From Lactobacillus sp. ESL0684 (lineage in GTDB: Bacteria; Bacillota; Bacilli; Lactobacillales; Lactobacillaceae), in the NCBI RefSeq assembly GCF_029392675.1, contig NZ_CP113941.1, forward strand, positions 980,001 through 1,044,000: a DNA stretch of 64,000 nucleotides. The letters run 5' to 3'. The translations under genes and the position numbers were made by a program. The notes below the pieces were generated by a model that was not told the DNA's origin, ran no database searches, and saw only the letters and a list, made by a program, of their open reading frames with translations. Below, one piece after another: positions 38,134-46,762 of this stretch (positions are counted from its first letter, which is position 1; each line of letters starts with the position of its first letter).

Positions 38134-38243
38134 TTTATTTCCTTTTCTATTATTATTCAGTTTTTTATTTTATGGATCATTAGATCACAACGTAAAAAGT
38201 GTCTTTATTAATTTTAGCATAAAATGTAATATGACAAAAATAA

Positions 38244-38270
38244 AAAAGTCAGCTTCATGAGCTGACTCTC
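38244..38270 (-). terminator. Rho-independent terminator after rpsO
   Basis: AGTCAGCTC pairs with GAAGCTGACT (minor asymmetry) on the minus strand, with a T run. Confidence 0.88.
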
Positions 38271-38283
38271 TTATTTTTATTAA

Positions 38284-38553
38284 TTAACGACGTAAACCTA
38301 ATTGCTTAATTAATTCACGGTAACGATTAATATCATTATCTTGTAAGTAACGAAGTAAGTTACGACGATGACCAATTTTCTTAAGTAAACCAACATAAGA
38401 GTGGTGATCATGTGAATGACTCTTCATATGATCAGTTAAGTTATTAATATCTGCGGTCAATAATGCAACTTGAACTTCTGTTGAACCAGTATCACCCTCG
38501 TGAGTAGCATACTTCTTAATGATTTCGTCTTTTTCGGTTTTTGAAATTGCCAT
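38284..38553 (-). CDS. rpsO: 30S ribosomal protein S15
   Basis: 89 residues beginning [23 protein letters not shown] (family start), with the signature region [20 protein letters not shown] near 41-60. S15 binds 16S rRNA early in 30S assembly. The ATG at 38553 has AAAGGTG upstream; an earlier in-frame start lies inside that box. The 95-base leader can form a stem typical of autoregulated rpsO leaders. Terminator downstream, promoter upstream: a single-gene unit. Confidence 0.98.
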   Translation of the reverse strand: MAISKTEKDEIIKKYATHEGDTGSTEVQVALLTADINNLTDHMKSHSHDHHSYVGLLKKIGHRRNLLRYLQDNDINRYRELIKQLGLRR

Positions 38554-38583
38554 GAAATTTTCACCTTTCACTAAAATAAATTG

Positions 38584-38633
38584 CCGTTAACAACGTTAAA
38601 CGTCAGGTGTGAGCGTACAAACAGCGTTAACGG
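38584..38633 (-). promoter_or_regulatory. rpsO leader stem, possible S15 autoregulatory site
   Basis: On the minus strand CCGTTAAC (38626-38633) pairs perfectly with GTTAACGG (38584-38591), enclosing 34 bases that include the palindrome ACGTTTAACGT. Different S15 leader structures mediate feedback control in several bacteria; this one is inferred from pairing only. Confidence 0.5.
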
Positions 38634-38647
38634 TTCACAACAATAGT

Positions 38648-38676
38648 ATAATACAGATTATTTTTTAAAAAAGCAA
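38648..38676 (-). promoter_or_regulatory. rpsO promoter
   Basis: TTGCTT (38671-38676), 17-base spacer, TATTAT (38648-38653) on the minus strand. Confidence 0.65.
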
Positions 38677-38687
38677 GTATAATTACC

Positions 38688-38716
38688 TTGCATCTGCGTT
38701 TATTCTTCAGTATAAT
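38688..38716 (+). promoter_or_regulatory. rpsT promoter
   Basis: TTGCAT (38688-38693), 17-base spacer, consensus TATAAT (38711-38716). Its -35 box lies 11 bases from that of rpsO, so the two are back to back. Confidence 0.8.
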
Positions 38717-38752
38717 CATCTAAGTAGATTACGATTAATGGAGGTGAATCTT

Positions 38753-39004
38753 ATGCCACAAATCAAATCAGCTATTAAGCGTGTTAAAACTCAAGATGCT
38801 GCTAAAAAGCGTAACGCTGCTCAAATGAACCAATTAAGAACTGCTGTCAAGAAGTTCAAGGTTGCTCAAGCAGCTGGTGCTGAAGACGCCTCCGAATTAC
38901 ATGTTGCTGCTGCTCGTGCTTTGGACAAGGCTGCTTCAAAAGGCCTTATTCATAAGAACAAGGCCAGCCGTGATAAGAGCCGTTTAGCTAAGTTAGCTAA
39001 ATAA
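38753..39004 (+). CDS. rpsT: 30S ribosomal protein S20
   Basis: 83 residues beginning [14 protein letters not shown], rich in Lys and Ala and wholly helical, as S20 always is; C-terminal [14 protein letters not shown]. It binds 16S rRNA in the 30S body. The ATG at 38753 is 7 bases after GGAGGTG. It has a near-consensus promoter and is closed by a terminator shared with the convergent holA. The holA-rpsT neighbourhood is conserved in Firmicutes. Confidence 0.98.
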   Translation: MPQIKSAIKRVKTQDAAKKRNAAQMNQLRTAVKKFKVAQAAGAEDASELHVAAARALDKAASKGLIHKNKASRDKSRLAKLAK

Positions 39005-39017
39005 TTTAATTATCAGC

Positions 39018-39053
39018 AAAAAAGACAAGAATCAAATGATTCTTGTCTTTTTT
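39018..39053. terminator. Bidirectional terminator between rpsT and holA
   Basis: AAAAAAGACAAGAATCA pairs with TGATTCTTGTCTTTTTT around a short loop, with T runs on both strands. Confidence 0.92.
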
Positions 39054-40038
39054 AGATATCTAAAATAAATAATTTTAAAAAGGTACTCTTCTGATACTGG
39101 CCGCTTTTATATTTGAAATCAAGCTCAATGGCTAACTTTAATAAATCTGCTACTTTCTCAACTGCTAATTGATACTGCAAAGCCAATTTCACTCGATAAG
39201 GATGAATTCCCAATTCTTTTACAATTTGGTTTTCATTTCTACCTCTTTTTTTCAAAAGTTTAACTACCAAGATAAGTTCTAATTGGTTTTCAAAAACTGC
39301 TAATACTTGAATCGGAGAGGTACCTTCACGTAATTGATTTTCTAATCGTTCAATTGCCTCTTGATAATTGTGTTCTAGCGCCGTTTCCAAAATTGCGAAT
39401 ACATTTTGTGCAAATGATAAATCAACATTTTGCGCAACTACTTCATCAGTGATTCTACCATCAACTGCCAGCATTTTTAGTTTATTATAATTCTCCAAAA
39501 CTGTATCAAGTACCTGATCACTGCGTTCAAGCAGTAGCTGTAAGCCGGCAGACGATATTTGATAGCCTTCAGCCTTGATCAAATTCTTAATTATCGTCCC
39601 AATTTCGTAGCTTTTAACATTAGTTTCAATCACATTAAATTGTTTTAGCACCGTTTTTGTAAGTTTTTTGCGGCGATCAATTTTGCTATAAGAAGCAATT
39701 ATAATAACCAAATCGTCTAATTGGTTCATTTTAGTAAAAATATCCTGTAAACGAACCAACTGCTTTTGCAGCTTTTTAGGTGACTTGGCAGTCAGAAAAA
39801 AAGGATTCTTAACGATGATCATTTTTTGCTGACTGAATAAACTAGATTCACTAAGATTTGCAATCAATTCTTCTATGCCGTCAACTGTACAGTCAATCGT
39901 TACCTTATCCAAGCCCGCAAATCTTTTTTCGTGGATAAATGAACGAGCAAGATAATCATTTAAGATACTATCTTCTCCTAACAGCAGTGTTTGAGGATTC
40001 TGATTATTAGAGTTTTTAAATAAAGAAAGTAAAGTCAT
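39052..40038 (-). CDS. holA: DNA polymerase III delta subunit
   Basis: Clamp-loader subunit that opens the beta clamp. 328 residues with an AAA-like N-terminal domain lacking a P-loop (LLGEDSILNDYL near 19-30), the region RKKLTKTVLKQF, and a C-terminal helical collar (IQVLAVFENQLELI). The start overlaps the comEC stop as ATGA, so it is coupled. The comEA-comEC-holA order is common in Firmicutes. Length is typical. Confidence 0.92.
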   Translation of the reverse strand: MTLLSLFKNSNNQNPQTLLLGEDSILNDYLARSFIHEKRFAGLDKVTIDCTVDGIEELIANLSESSLFSQQKMIIVKNPFFLTAKSPKKLQKQLVRLQDIFTKMNQLDDLVIIIASYSKIDRRKKLTKTVLKQFNVIETNVKSYEIGTIIKNLIKAEGYQISSAGLQLLLERSDQVLDTVLENYNKLKMLAVDGRITDEVVAQNVDLSFAQNVFAILETALEHNYQEAIERLENQLREGTSPIQVLAVFENQLELILVVKLLKKRGRNENQIVKELGIHPYRVKLALQYQLAVEKVADLLKLAIELDFKYKSGQYQKSTFLKLFILDI

Positions 40039-42338
40039 TGATGATTCACCGATAGAAAGCTTTTAAATTTAGGCTTAACAAATTTGCCGTACGTCCAAGT
40101 AATCATACCACAGTCTTGTGTTGATGCCCACGGTATCTGTTGCTTTTTCAAAGTAGCAAGCGTTTCTGGATGCGGATGCCCAAACCGATTATTGCGACCT
40201 GCTGAAATAAACACCTTTTCTGGGTGTAACTTTTGCAAAAAATCTGGATTAGAAGCTGTTCTACTACCATGATGTCCTAATTTGAAATAATCAGCGTGAA
40301 GTTGATATTTAGTCATCAGTTCTGCTTCACCCGCTTGACCCAAATCACCCGTAAAAAGCCATCTTTTACCAGCTAAATTGAACGTTAAAGAAAGCGAATC
40401 TTCATTTTTTCCTGGGCCAGGTTCAAACGGATAAACTACCTGAAAATTAATTTGTGGTTCAATTACTTGCTTACCAGCTAATAGTTGTATTATTTGATTC
40501 TCATTGATTCTACCATTAATACGTTTTTGAAAAGAAGGATTATTAAGCAGTCCTTGTGCCATATACAATTTATCCACTTGGACTTGTTCGAGTATCGGAC
40601 CAAGATCACCAACGTGATCACTATCTTGATGAGTTACAAAAATGCCGTTAATTCGCCCAATACCTTGAGCTTTAAGCAACGGAATAGTGATTTTATTAAC
40701 CTGTGGGGTCAGTTTTTTACCAGAAAAATTCAGTTTTCCTCCGACATCAATCAGATACACACGACGTGGAAATGGGGTGGTAATCAAGATGCTATCCCCC
40801 TGACCCACATCAATTAGACTGACTTGACCAGTCAGGGGAAAATGAATCATTGCAAACAAAGTAATATAAAAGATACCTAAACTAACCGAAAGTCGCCTAA
40901 TTATTTTATGTTTTTTCGTTTTATCGTTTAAATAAAGTAATAAAGCCAAACTTAAAACAAGTAAAACTAAACACTGCCACCAATTAATCTTACCAAAAGT
41001 TAGTAGTCCAACCTTAGTAGCAGAAATCTTGCCAATTATGATTTCACCATAATCCAAGATTAATGAGAACAGCTTTGAGATATCTGGCAATATCGCAAAA
41101 ACAACCAAGTTAATGAAGGTTATTGGCATAACTATCCAGTTAAAATAAGGCACAATCAGTAAATTAAAAATAACAGTTAACAAGTTAAATTGAAAAAAAT
41201 ACAGTAGTAATAATGGCGTGAGCAACAAATTGAGGAACATTGACTGCTTAATATTAGTCATTTTATCAGTTGCAACTAAACCAAAAGTTAAAGTATAACT
41301 TAGAACTGCTCCTACTCCCATCATCAACCTGGGTTGAATTAATAAATGTAAAATACAGGTTAAACCAAGCAAATCATATTGTCTTATTTGCAACTTTTTA
41401 AACTTAAATAGTTGCCCCAATAAATAATTTAGACAAGCTCGTACAAAACCTGCCTGTCCATTACTAAGAAAAATTCCAATTAACAGAATCATTGTACAGC
41501 AAATAAAAGTTTCCTTTTCAGTTAATTTGAAATAAAAACAAATTGAGCTGATTACCAAAACATAAATGCCAACGTGTAATCCAGAAATACTGAGAATATG
41601 AATAACACCCAAGTTTCGATAGTTATCCAGAATTTGCTGGTTAGCTTGACTAGGATTTTCTCCTAAAATTAATTCATTACTAAAGAAGTCCAATATTTTA
41701 GGCATTTTACTAAAATACCGTTGTAGAGTATAGCGTAAATAATGAACATAATCTAATATGCCTCCACTATTAATTGTCAATTCGCAGCTTTTAAGTTTTA
41801 CTTGTTGCCAAATATTTTTTCCAGCATAGTAACTTTTCAAGTTAAATTGTCCATAGTTAGTTGCCGGCATAATTGGCGAAACATCCCCAACTAGGTTAGT
41901 TAAGACAATTTGATGGCCTTGTTTAAGCTGTTCAGTTTGCTTATTTGTAATACTAGTAGAGACTAAAACTTGTCCTCCAGCAACTTTTCCTGTACCTGAT
42001 AACCAATTATCCTCAACTTTTACTTGATCAGGATAAAGTTTAATACTAGCTTGATCGTTAATTATAAAGTCTGTCTTGTTTTGGTGCAACTTAACAAATA
42101 AGCTGCTAGTAATAAGTAAAAGTATTAACACCCAACCTAACCCACGATAATTATGCAAAATTAGGATTACCAGCCCAAATGCAAAAAGCAAACAAATTAA
42201 GACTGATAGCTTAGTTGCACATTGATAGACTAAAAAACTCAAATCAATTAATAATAATGCAGTCAATACCAAAAAGCCCGGACTAAGAATCTCAGACTTC
42301 CAGCTGATCTTTGAGTGCGGCAAAGGTTTTATCCCCAA
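40035..42338 (-). CDS. comEC: DNA uptake channel protein ComEC
   Basis: Membrane channel that carries single-stranded DNA into the cell during transformation. 767 residues: N-terminal helices and OB-like region (about 1-220), the Competence domain with many helices (SISGLHVGIYVLVIS near 250), and a C-terminal metallo-beta-lactamase domain with VTHQDSDHVGD near 590 and LGHHGSRTASN. The gene appears intact. Its start overlaps comEA by 47 bases, so a later start is possible, but none has a better ribosome binding site. Most lactobacilli are not known to be transformable, yet the reading frame is unbroken. Confidence 0.93.
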   Translation of the reverse strand: MGIKPLPHSKISWKSEILSPGFLVLTALLLIDLSFLVYQCATKLSVLICLLFAFGLVILILHNYRGLGWVLILLLITSSLFVKLHQNKTDFIINDQASIKLYPDQVKVEDNWLSGTGKVAGGQVLVSTSITNKQTEQLKQGHQIVLTNLVGDVSPIMPATNYGQFNLKSYYAGKNIWQQVKLKSCELTINSGGILDYVHYLRYTLQRYFSKMPKILDFFSNELILGENPSQANQQILDNYRNLGVIHILSISGLHVGIYVLVISSICFYFKLTEKETFICCTMILLIGIFLSNGQAGFVRACLNYLLGQLFKFKKLQIRQYDLLGLTCILHLLIQPRLMMGVGAVLSYTLTFGLVATDKMTNIKQSMFLNLLLTPLLLLYFFQFNLLTVIFNLLIVPYFNWIVMPITFINLVVFAILPDISKLFSLILDYGEIIIGKISATKVGLLTFGKINWWQCLVLLVLSLALLLYLNDKTKKHKIIRRLSVSLGIFYITLFAMIHFPLTGQVSLIDVGQGDSILITTPFPRRVYLIDVGGKLNFSGKKLTPQVNKITIPLLKAQGIGRINGIFVTHQDSDHVGDLGPILEQVQVDKLYMAQGLLNNPSFQKRINGRINENQIIQLLAGKQVIEPQINFQVVYPFEPGPGKNEDSLSLTFNLAGKRWLFTGDLGQAGEAELMTKYQLHADYFKLGHHGSRTASNPDFLQKLHPEKVFISAGRNNRFGHPHPETLATLKKQQIPWASTQDCGMITWTYGKFVKPKFKSFLSVNHQ

Positions 42339-43026
42339 TTCCAGAAACTTCTTTTAAATCTTCTATCTTTTTAAATTGACCACTCTTTTCACGATACGCA
42401 ATAATTTGTTCAGCTTTTTTTTCGCCAATTCCATTAAGCTTCTGTAAATCAGCGGCAGTTGCAGTATTAAGATTAATCTTACCGCTAGTTTTAGCTCCAT
42501 CTGAAGTAGTCGTATCAGCTGAAGCAGATGTAGACGAGGTTTTAGTTCCATTAACTGATGAAATAATATCATCAGCTTTGATTTTCTCTCCACGATACGG
42601 AATATGGACTTTATCTTGATCTTGCAAAATCAGTGCGCGATTAACATGCTTAAGTTGCGCATTTTCTGCGGTACCACCAGCTGCCTCAATCAATTCTTGT
42701 AGACGTGCCCCTGTCTTTAATGTATAAACACCTTGCTTTTTTACAGCACCAGAAATATCGCAAGTTACTTCTGAATTAGTTTGAGTCTTAGTAGGTTCAC
42801 TTTGCGTTTTTGCTGGTTCAGTATCGGAATCTTTGGTTGCTGCTTTATCATCAGCTGTAGTAGTTGAAGCAACTTCGTTAAAGTCACTAGTATTTTGCTG
42901 ATTAGCATCACCAGCATTACCTACTTTAGTCCAAATAACGATTCCAGTAACTATCAAACCAGCAATAACATATTGTTTATGCGCTAAAATAAAATCTTTG
43001 ATTTCTTCCAAGTTCACTTTACTCAC
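42292..43026 (-). CDS. comEA: Competence DNA receptor ComEA
   Basis: Membrane-anchored DNA-binding protein that hands incoming DNA to ComEC. 244 residues: one membrane helix near 16-34 (YVIAGLIVTGIVIWT), an acidic Thr-rich linker, an SLBB-like domain (CDISGAVKKQGVYTLKTGA near 88-106), a second linker, and a helix-hairpin-helix pair at the end (INLNTATAADLQKLNGIGEK). The ATG at 43026 has GAGGTGAG upstream. A terminator separates it from the YlbL gene, so comEA-comEC-holA is a separate unit. Confidence 0.94.
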   Translation of the reverse strand: MSKVNLEEIKDFILAHKQYVIAGLIVTGIVIWTKVGNAGDANQQNTSDFNEVASTTTADDKAATKDSDTEPAKTQSEPTKTQTNSEVTCDISGAVKKQGVYTLKTGARLQELIEAAGGTAENAQLKHVNRALILQDQDKVHIPYRGEKIKADDIISSVNGTKTSSTSASADTTTSDGAKTSGKINLNTATAADLQKLNGIGEKKAEQIIAYREKSGQFKKIEDLKEVSGIGDKTFAALKDQLEV

Positions 43027-43044
43027 CTCAATTATGACATACGA

Positions 43045-43074
43045 AAAAAGTCCAGAAAATTTTCTGGACTTTTA
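43045..43074 (-). terminator. Rho-independent terminator after the YlbL-type gene
   Basis: AAAAGTCCAGAAAA pairs with TTTTCTGGACTTTT, an almost perfect palindrome with a T tail, before comEA. Confidence 0.88.
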
Positions 43075-43075
43075 C

Positions 43076-44110
43076 TTAATAATTAGTTTTCAAATATTTC
43101 ACAGCATCATCAAACGTCGCAATAGGTACTACTTTCATCTTGGTTTTGATCTGCTTAGCTGTCTTTTTAGCTTCTAAATAATTACTAGCATTCTTTTTAA
43201 CACCAGTAGTATCAGTTGGTGCAAAAAAGACTTCAGCACCTGCCTGATCGGCTGCTACCACCTTTTTATCAACTCCACCAATAATTCCAACTTTGCCAGT
43301 TGCTGTAATAGTTCCAGTTCCAGCAATTTTATGTCCCTTAGCCAAATTATGACCAGTAAATACCTGATAACTAGTAAGAGCAAACATCAAACCAGCAGAA
43401 GGTCCTCCAATCGCACCGGCATCAATATCTATCTTAGGATTAGTCTCTACTTTGACGCGTTCAACTAATTGAATACCGATTCCTGGTTGATTAGTACCTG
43501 CCACTTTAACAATTTTACCAGTAAAATTCCGCCTATGCTGATTACGTAAAACCGAAATATTTACTTGAGAACCAATTCTTTGATGTCTAAAATACTTCAT
43601 CATTGCCTGCGTTGAATGAAATCGGTGACCATCAGCCCCCAAAATGGTATCCCCAATTTGCAACTTTTGCTTAAAACTAGAATTTTTTTGCACTTGCATC
43701 ACATAAACTCCCTGATAATGAAGCTTAGGATTTAAATGAGCCTTTTTAGCAGCGCAATAAATGGCATTTTGTTGACTTGTTTCCATGTACCAATTCTGCA
43801 ATTCCTCATATTGACTACTAGTAGAGCCACCTAACATTTCTTTAGCTGAAACACGAGTAGCAAATTTTTGCGTATAACTTAGCAGATATTGCAATACCGT
43901 AGCGGGCTTACTGGTTGAACTTACCGTAACTAAATAGTAATTATTAGGCTTGGGATCTTTACTTTTAACAAATTGGCTAGTATTGACTGCAGATCCAGGC
44001 ATTTCAATGTAATAATTTGTTGGCCAACTTAAGCCAATCACTATTAATAGAAAAGTTACTATGACTAATAACCAATTTCGAATATGGTGTGAGCCTTTAG
44101 TCTTTTTCAT
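43076..44110 (-). CDS. YlbL/SepM-type PDZ-Lon serine protease
   Basis: 344 residues: one N-terminal membrane helix (WLLVIVTFLLIVIGLSW), a PDZ domain near 120-200 (VYVMQVQKNSSFKQKLQIGD), and a C-terminal Lon-type (S16) domain with catalytic Ser in GGPSAGLMFAL and Lys in GVDKKVVAA. It faces outside the cell. Relatives include B. subtilis YlbL and streptococcal SepM, which matures the competence peptide. It overlaps coaD by 14 bases. Whether it acts on a peptide signal here is unknown; its position beside comEA is due to conserved gene order. Confidence 0.88.
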   Translation of the reverse strand: MKKTKGSHHIRNWLLVIVTFLLIVIGLSWPTNYYIEMPGSAVNTSQFVKSKDPKPNNYYLVTVSSTSKPATVLQYLLSYTQKFATRVSAKEMLGGSTSSQYEELQNWYMETSQQNAIYCAAKKAHLNPKLHYQGVYVMQVQKNSSFKQKLQIGDTILGADGHRFHSTQAMMKYFRHQRIGSQVNISVLRNQHRRNFTGKIVKVAGTNQPGIGIQLVERVKVETNPKIDIDAGAIGGPSAGLMFALTSYQVFTGHNLAKGHKIAGTGTITATGKVGIIGGVDKKVVAADQAGAEVFFAPTDTTGVKKNASNYLEAKKTAKQIKTKMKVVPIATFDDAVKYLKTNY

Positions 44111-44597
44111 TATTATCAGGTCCTAGCTTATCCTTTAAGGCGCTTGCCGCCATTTTAGGTAAAAAAGCGTCAATTTGACCACCAAATTGAGCCACTTCTT
44201 TGACAATACTCGAAGCAACAAAACTATTTTCTACTTTAGTAAACAACAAGGCAGTAGTAATTTCCGGAGCAATTTGTTTGTTAGTAGCAGCAATTTGCTG
44301 TTCATACAAAAAGTCTGAACTATTACGTACCCCGCGAACAATAACCGAAGCGGAAATTTCTCGAGCAACATCGACAGTTAAAGCATCGGGCTTCGATAAA
44401 ACTGTTACATTGCCATAATCTTGAACTGCATCTTCAATCAGACTAACACGCTGATCAATTGAAAATAAATAATTTTTGCTCGTATTAGTCATTGCGACCA
44501 CATAAACTTGAGCAAACAATTTACTAGCTTGTTTAATCACATCCACATGACCGTTAGTAATTGGGTCAAAACTGCCAGGAAATAGTGCAATTGCCAT
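44097..44597 (-). CDS. coaD: Phosphopantetheine adenylyltransferase
   Basis: Fourth step of coenzyme A synthesis, forming dephospho-CoA. 166 residues. The T/HxGH nucleotidyltransferase motif is in PGSFDPITNGHVDVI near residues 7-21; RGVRNSSDF and VASSIVKEVA supply the second signature. The start at 44597 abuts the rsmD stop. AAAGGA is upstream. The rsmD-coaD-ylbL order matches B. subtilis. Length is standard. Confidence 0.97.
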   Translation of the reverse strand: MAIALFPGSFDPITNGHVDVIKQASKLFAQVYVVAMTNTSKNYLFSIDQRVSLIEDAVQDYGNVTVLSKPDALTVDVAREISASVIVRGVRNSSDFLYEQQIAATNKQIAPEITTALLFTKVENSFVASSIVKEVAQFGGQIDAFLPKMAASALKDKLGPDNNEKD

Positions 44598-45149
44598 TTA
44601 TGAATCCTTTCGATAAAAGTGAACTAAGGTTTTTCCTAAATGATGCTTCTTAGTTAAGGTAAAACCACTAACTTCTCCTAAACTGGTCTCATCATCTGTT
44701 TCAGCAACCACGATAGCCTGATCTGCTAACAAGTCAAGACTCAACATCTTTGCCATATCATGAACAATTTGTTGCTTAGCATAAGGCGGATCTAAAAAAA
44801 TCAAATCAAATTGTTTACTAGCTTGTGCCAAATACTTAAGCGCTTGATTGCTGGACATCTTTTTAACTAAGAATCGATCTGGCTCTCTGGTTAAAGCAAC
44901 ATTTTTTCGAATAATTTCAATTGCAGCATAGTTAATATCAGTAATAACTGCATGGTCGCAACCTCTTGAAACAGCTTCTATCGCCAGTGCGCCACTACCA
45001 CCATATAAGTCTAGTACCTCACCACCACTGAAAAATTGTCCTAAGCTATTAAACAGCGACTCTTTGACCTTGTCACTTGTAGGTCTAGTCTTTTGACTTT
45101 TTAAAGTGTATAAATTTCTTTTGGCAAACTTACCTGAAATAATTCTCAT
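44598..45149 (-). CDS. rsmD: 16S rRNA guanine-N2 methyltransferase RsmD
   Basis: Methylates G966 of 16S rRNA (E. coli numbering). 183 residues: MRIISGKFAKRNL at the N-terminus, SAM-binding LDLYGGSGALAIEAVSRG near 48-65 and catalytic FLDPPYAKQ near 119. The start overlaps the ylbG end by 4 bases. It sits in the ylbG-rsmD-coaD-ylbL cluster. The family call is firm. Confidence 0.95.
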   Translation of the reverse strand: MRIISGKFAKRNLYTLKSQKTRPTSDKVKESLFNSLGQFFSGGEVLDLYGGSGALAIEAVSRGCDHAVITDINYAAIEIIRKNVALTREPDRFLVKKMSSNQALKYLAQASKQFDLIFLDPPYAKQQIVHDMAKMLSLDLLADQAIVVAETDDETSLGEVSGFTLTKKHHLGKTLVHFYRKDS

Positions 45150-45490
45150 GAATATTGTTCCGTGTGTTCTGTATTTTTAGTTAACAACTTTTCTTCAGCA
45201 GCCTGAGCTAAATCAGTAATTTGCTGTTCAATATGGCTACTAGTTAAATCAACATTTTGTGTTTGGGCAAATTCTACTTTTTCTACAAAATCAAGCGAGT
45301 TAAGTGTCTGTACAGTTTGCTTAGCAAGTGCATAATCAACATACATAATGCAATAACATAATTTTTTTGAAAAATAGATTATATCGCCATAGTATCGCAA
45401 TTTATACTGATTACCAGCCGAATTTAGATAAACAATTAACCCTTGCCTTTTTTGAATTGGCGTACCAGTTATGTCTTGATTAATACTCAT
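45146..45490 (-). CDS. YlbG-like DUF2129 protein
   Basis: 114 residues. The core RQGLIVYLNSAGNQYKLRYY (residues 15-34) with IIYFSKKLCYCIMYV matches the YlbG family, small cytoplasmic proteins of unknown function that always stand before rsmD in this gene order. The C-terminal 40 residues are acidic and variable. GAGGTG lies upstream of the ATG at 45490, inside the end of ftsW (11-base overlap). Confidence 0.8.
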   Translation of the reverse strand: MSINQDITGTPIQKRQGLIVYLNSAGNQYKLRYYGDIIYFSKKLCYCIMYVDYALAKQTVQTLNSLDFVEKVEFAQTQNVDLTSSHIEQQITDLAQAAEEKLLTKNTEHTEQYS

Positions 45491-46667
45491 TTGCTTTCAC
45501 CTCTTCTTGTTTAACCCTTTCATTAGCTGCAATATTTAAAACTAGACCAATTGCCATAGATAAGACAATTAACGACGAACCACCATATGAAATAAATGGC
45601 AAGGTCACTCCTGTAATTGGCAATAAACCTAGAACTGCACCAATATTAAATAATGCTTGAGTGAAAATAATGGTAGCTACACCAAAACATACCAAAGCAT
45701 TAAACTGTGAACTAGCGTGCAATCCCACTTCCATAATTTGCCAAATTAAATAAAATAGTAATCCGATTACGACTAATGCCCCCAAAACACCGATTTCTTC
45801 AGCAATAACTGCTAAGATAAAATCAGTATATGGCTCAGGTAAGTAACCGCGCTTTTGCATGCTATTACCAAGCCCTACACCAAACAAACCACCATTATGA
45901 ATTGCATAGTATGAGTTAACTAGCTGTGCACCACCCTTTTGTTGTAATTCAAAGGGATGTAAAAATGACAAAAATCTTTGATACTGATAATGATCGTGTA
46001 AAAACTTTGGGTTCCACTGAATTACGATAAAGCTCAGTATGAAAACTCCAAGACCAATAGCAATAAGCCAAGTAAGTGCAGTTTTAGCAGGAACTCCAGA
46101 TACCGAAAACATCACTATCACAATCATTGCCAAAATAGCAGCACCACCAAAATCCGGCTCTAGCACGACTAAAAAGATGACTACCATTGCCATCACTGCT
46201 GGCCTTGATAAATTTTGAATAATTTGTCCTTTGCGCAAACGCCCATCGTGACGATCTAAATAATAAGCTAGGTAAATGACTAAGGCCAATTTGGCAAGTT
46301 CAAGTGGCTGAATTTTAATAAAACCTAAATCTATCCAACCCGCAGCCCCATTGATTTCAGCCGCTTCACCCATAACCAACTTTCTAATTAGCAAAACGAC
46401 TAATAAAAATACCGCCAAGCCAATACCAAGCGCAACGAATTTTTTATTTCTAAAAAGAGCTAACTTTAAAGCAAAAGTAGGCACAGCAAATAACAAAAGT
46501 GCTACTATTGCATAAATTGCTTGTCTAATACCGTATGTTGATGGTTTAAAATTATTGACTAATAAAATATCCGAACTGGCTGAATAAACCATGATGATTC
46601 CAAAAATAGTTAGTAACAGATAGGGAATTAAAATTTTATAGTCTAAATGGTGAAATTTTTCTCGCAC
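45480..46667 (-). CDS. ftsW: Cell division glycosyltransferase FtsW (SEDS)
   Basis: SEDS membrane enzyme that polymerises septal peptidoglycan from lipid II. 395 residues with about ten helices. The family signature PFISYGGSSLIVLSMAIG is near residues 352-369 and the conserved LELAKLALVIYLAYYL near 122-137; a long extracytoplasmic loop lies near 205-270. RodA is the alternative, but the neighbourhood of typA and ylbG agrees with FtsW in relatives. The start is a GTG at 46667 with GGAG upstream. A terminator from its far side separates typA. Confidence 0.88.
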   Translation of the reverse strand: MREKFHHLDYKILIPYLLLTIFGIIMVYSASSDILLVNNFKPSTYGIRQAIYAIVALLLFAVPTFALKLALFRNKKFVALGIGLAVFLLVVLLIRKLVMGEAAEINGAAGWIDLGFIKIQPLELAKLALVIYLAYYLDRHDGRLRKGQIIQNLSRPAVMAMVVIFLVVLEPDFGGAAILAMIVIVMFSVSGVPAKTALTWLIAIGLGVFILSFIVIQWNPKFLHDHYQYQRFLSFLHPFELQQKGGAQLVNSYYAIHNGGLFGVGLGNSMQKRGYLPEPYTDFILAVIAEEIGVLGALVVIGLLFYLIWQIMEVGLHASSQFNALVCFGVATIIFTQALFNIGAVLGLLPITGVTLPFISYGGSSLIVLSMAIGLVLNIAANERVKQEEVKANEY

Positions 46668-46710
46668 AAGCAGATTTCTCCTTTAGCATAAACAATAAAT
46701 ATATTATAAA

Positions 46711-46742
46711 ACAAAAAGAGCACCACTTCATCATGGCACTCT
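46711..46742 (-). terminator. Rho-independent terminator after typA
   Basis: AGAGTGCCA pairs with TGGTGCTCT (two G-T pairs) on the minus strand, then TTTTT. It lies between typA and ftsW. Confidence 0.85.
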
Positions 46743-46762
46743 GATTAATTTAATAATTTTTA

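Noticed and set aside
40485-40817. Plus-strand frame of 110 codons inside comEC
   Set aside because: It is antisense to the conserved metallo-beta-lactamase region, without ribosome binding site or recognisable product.
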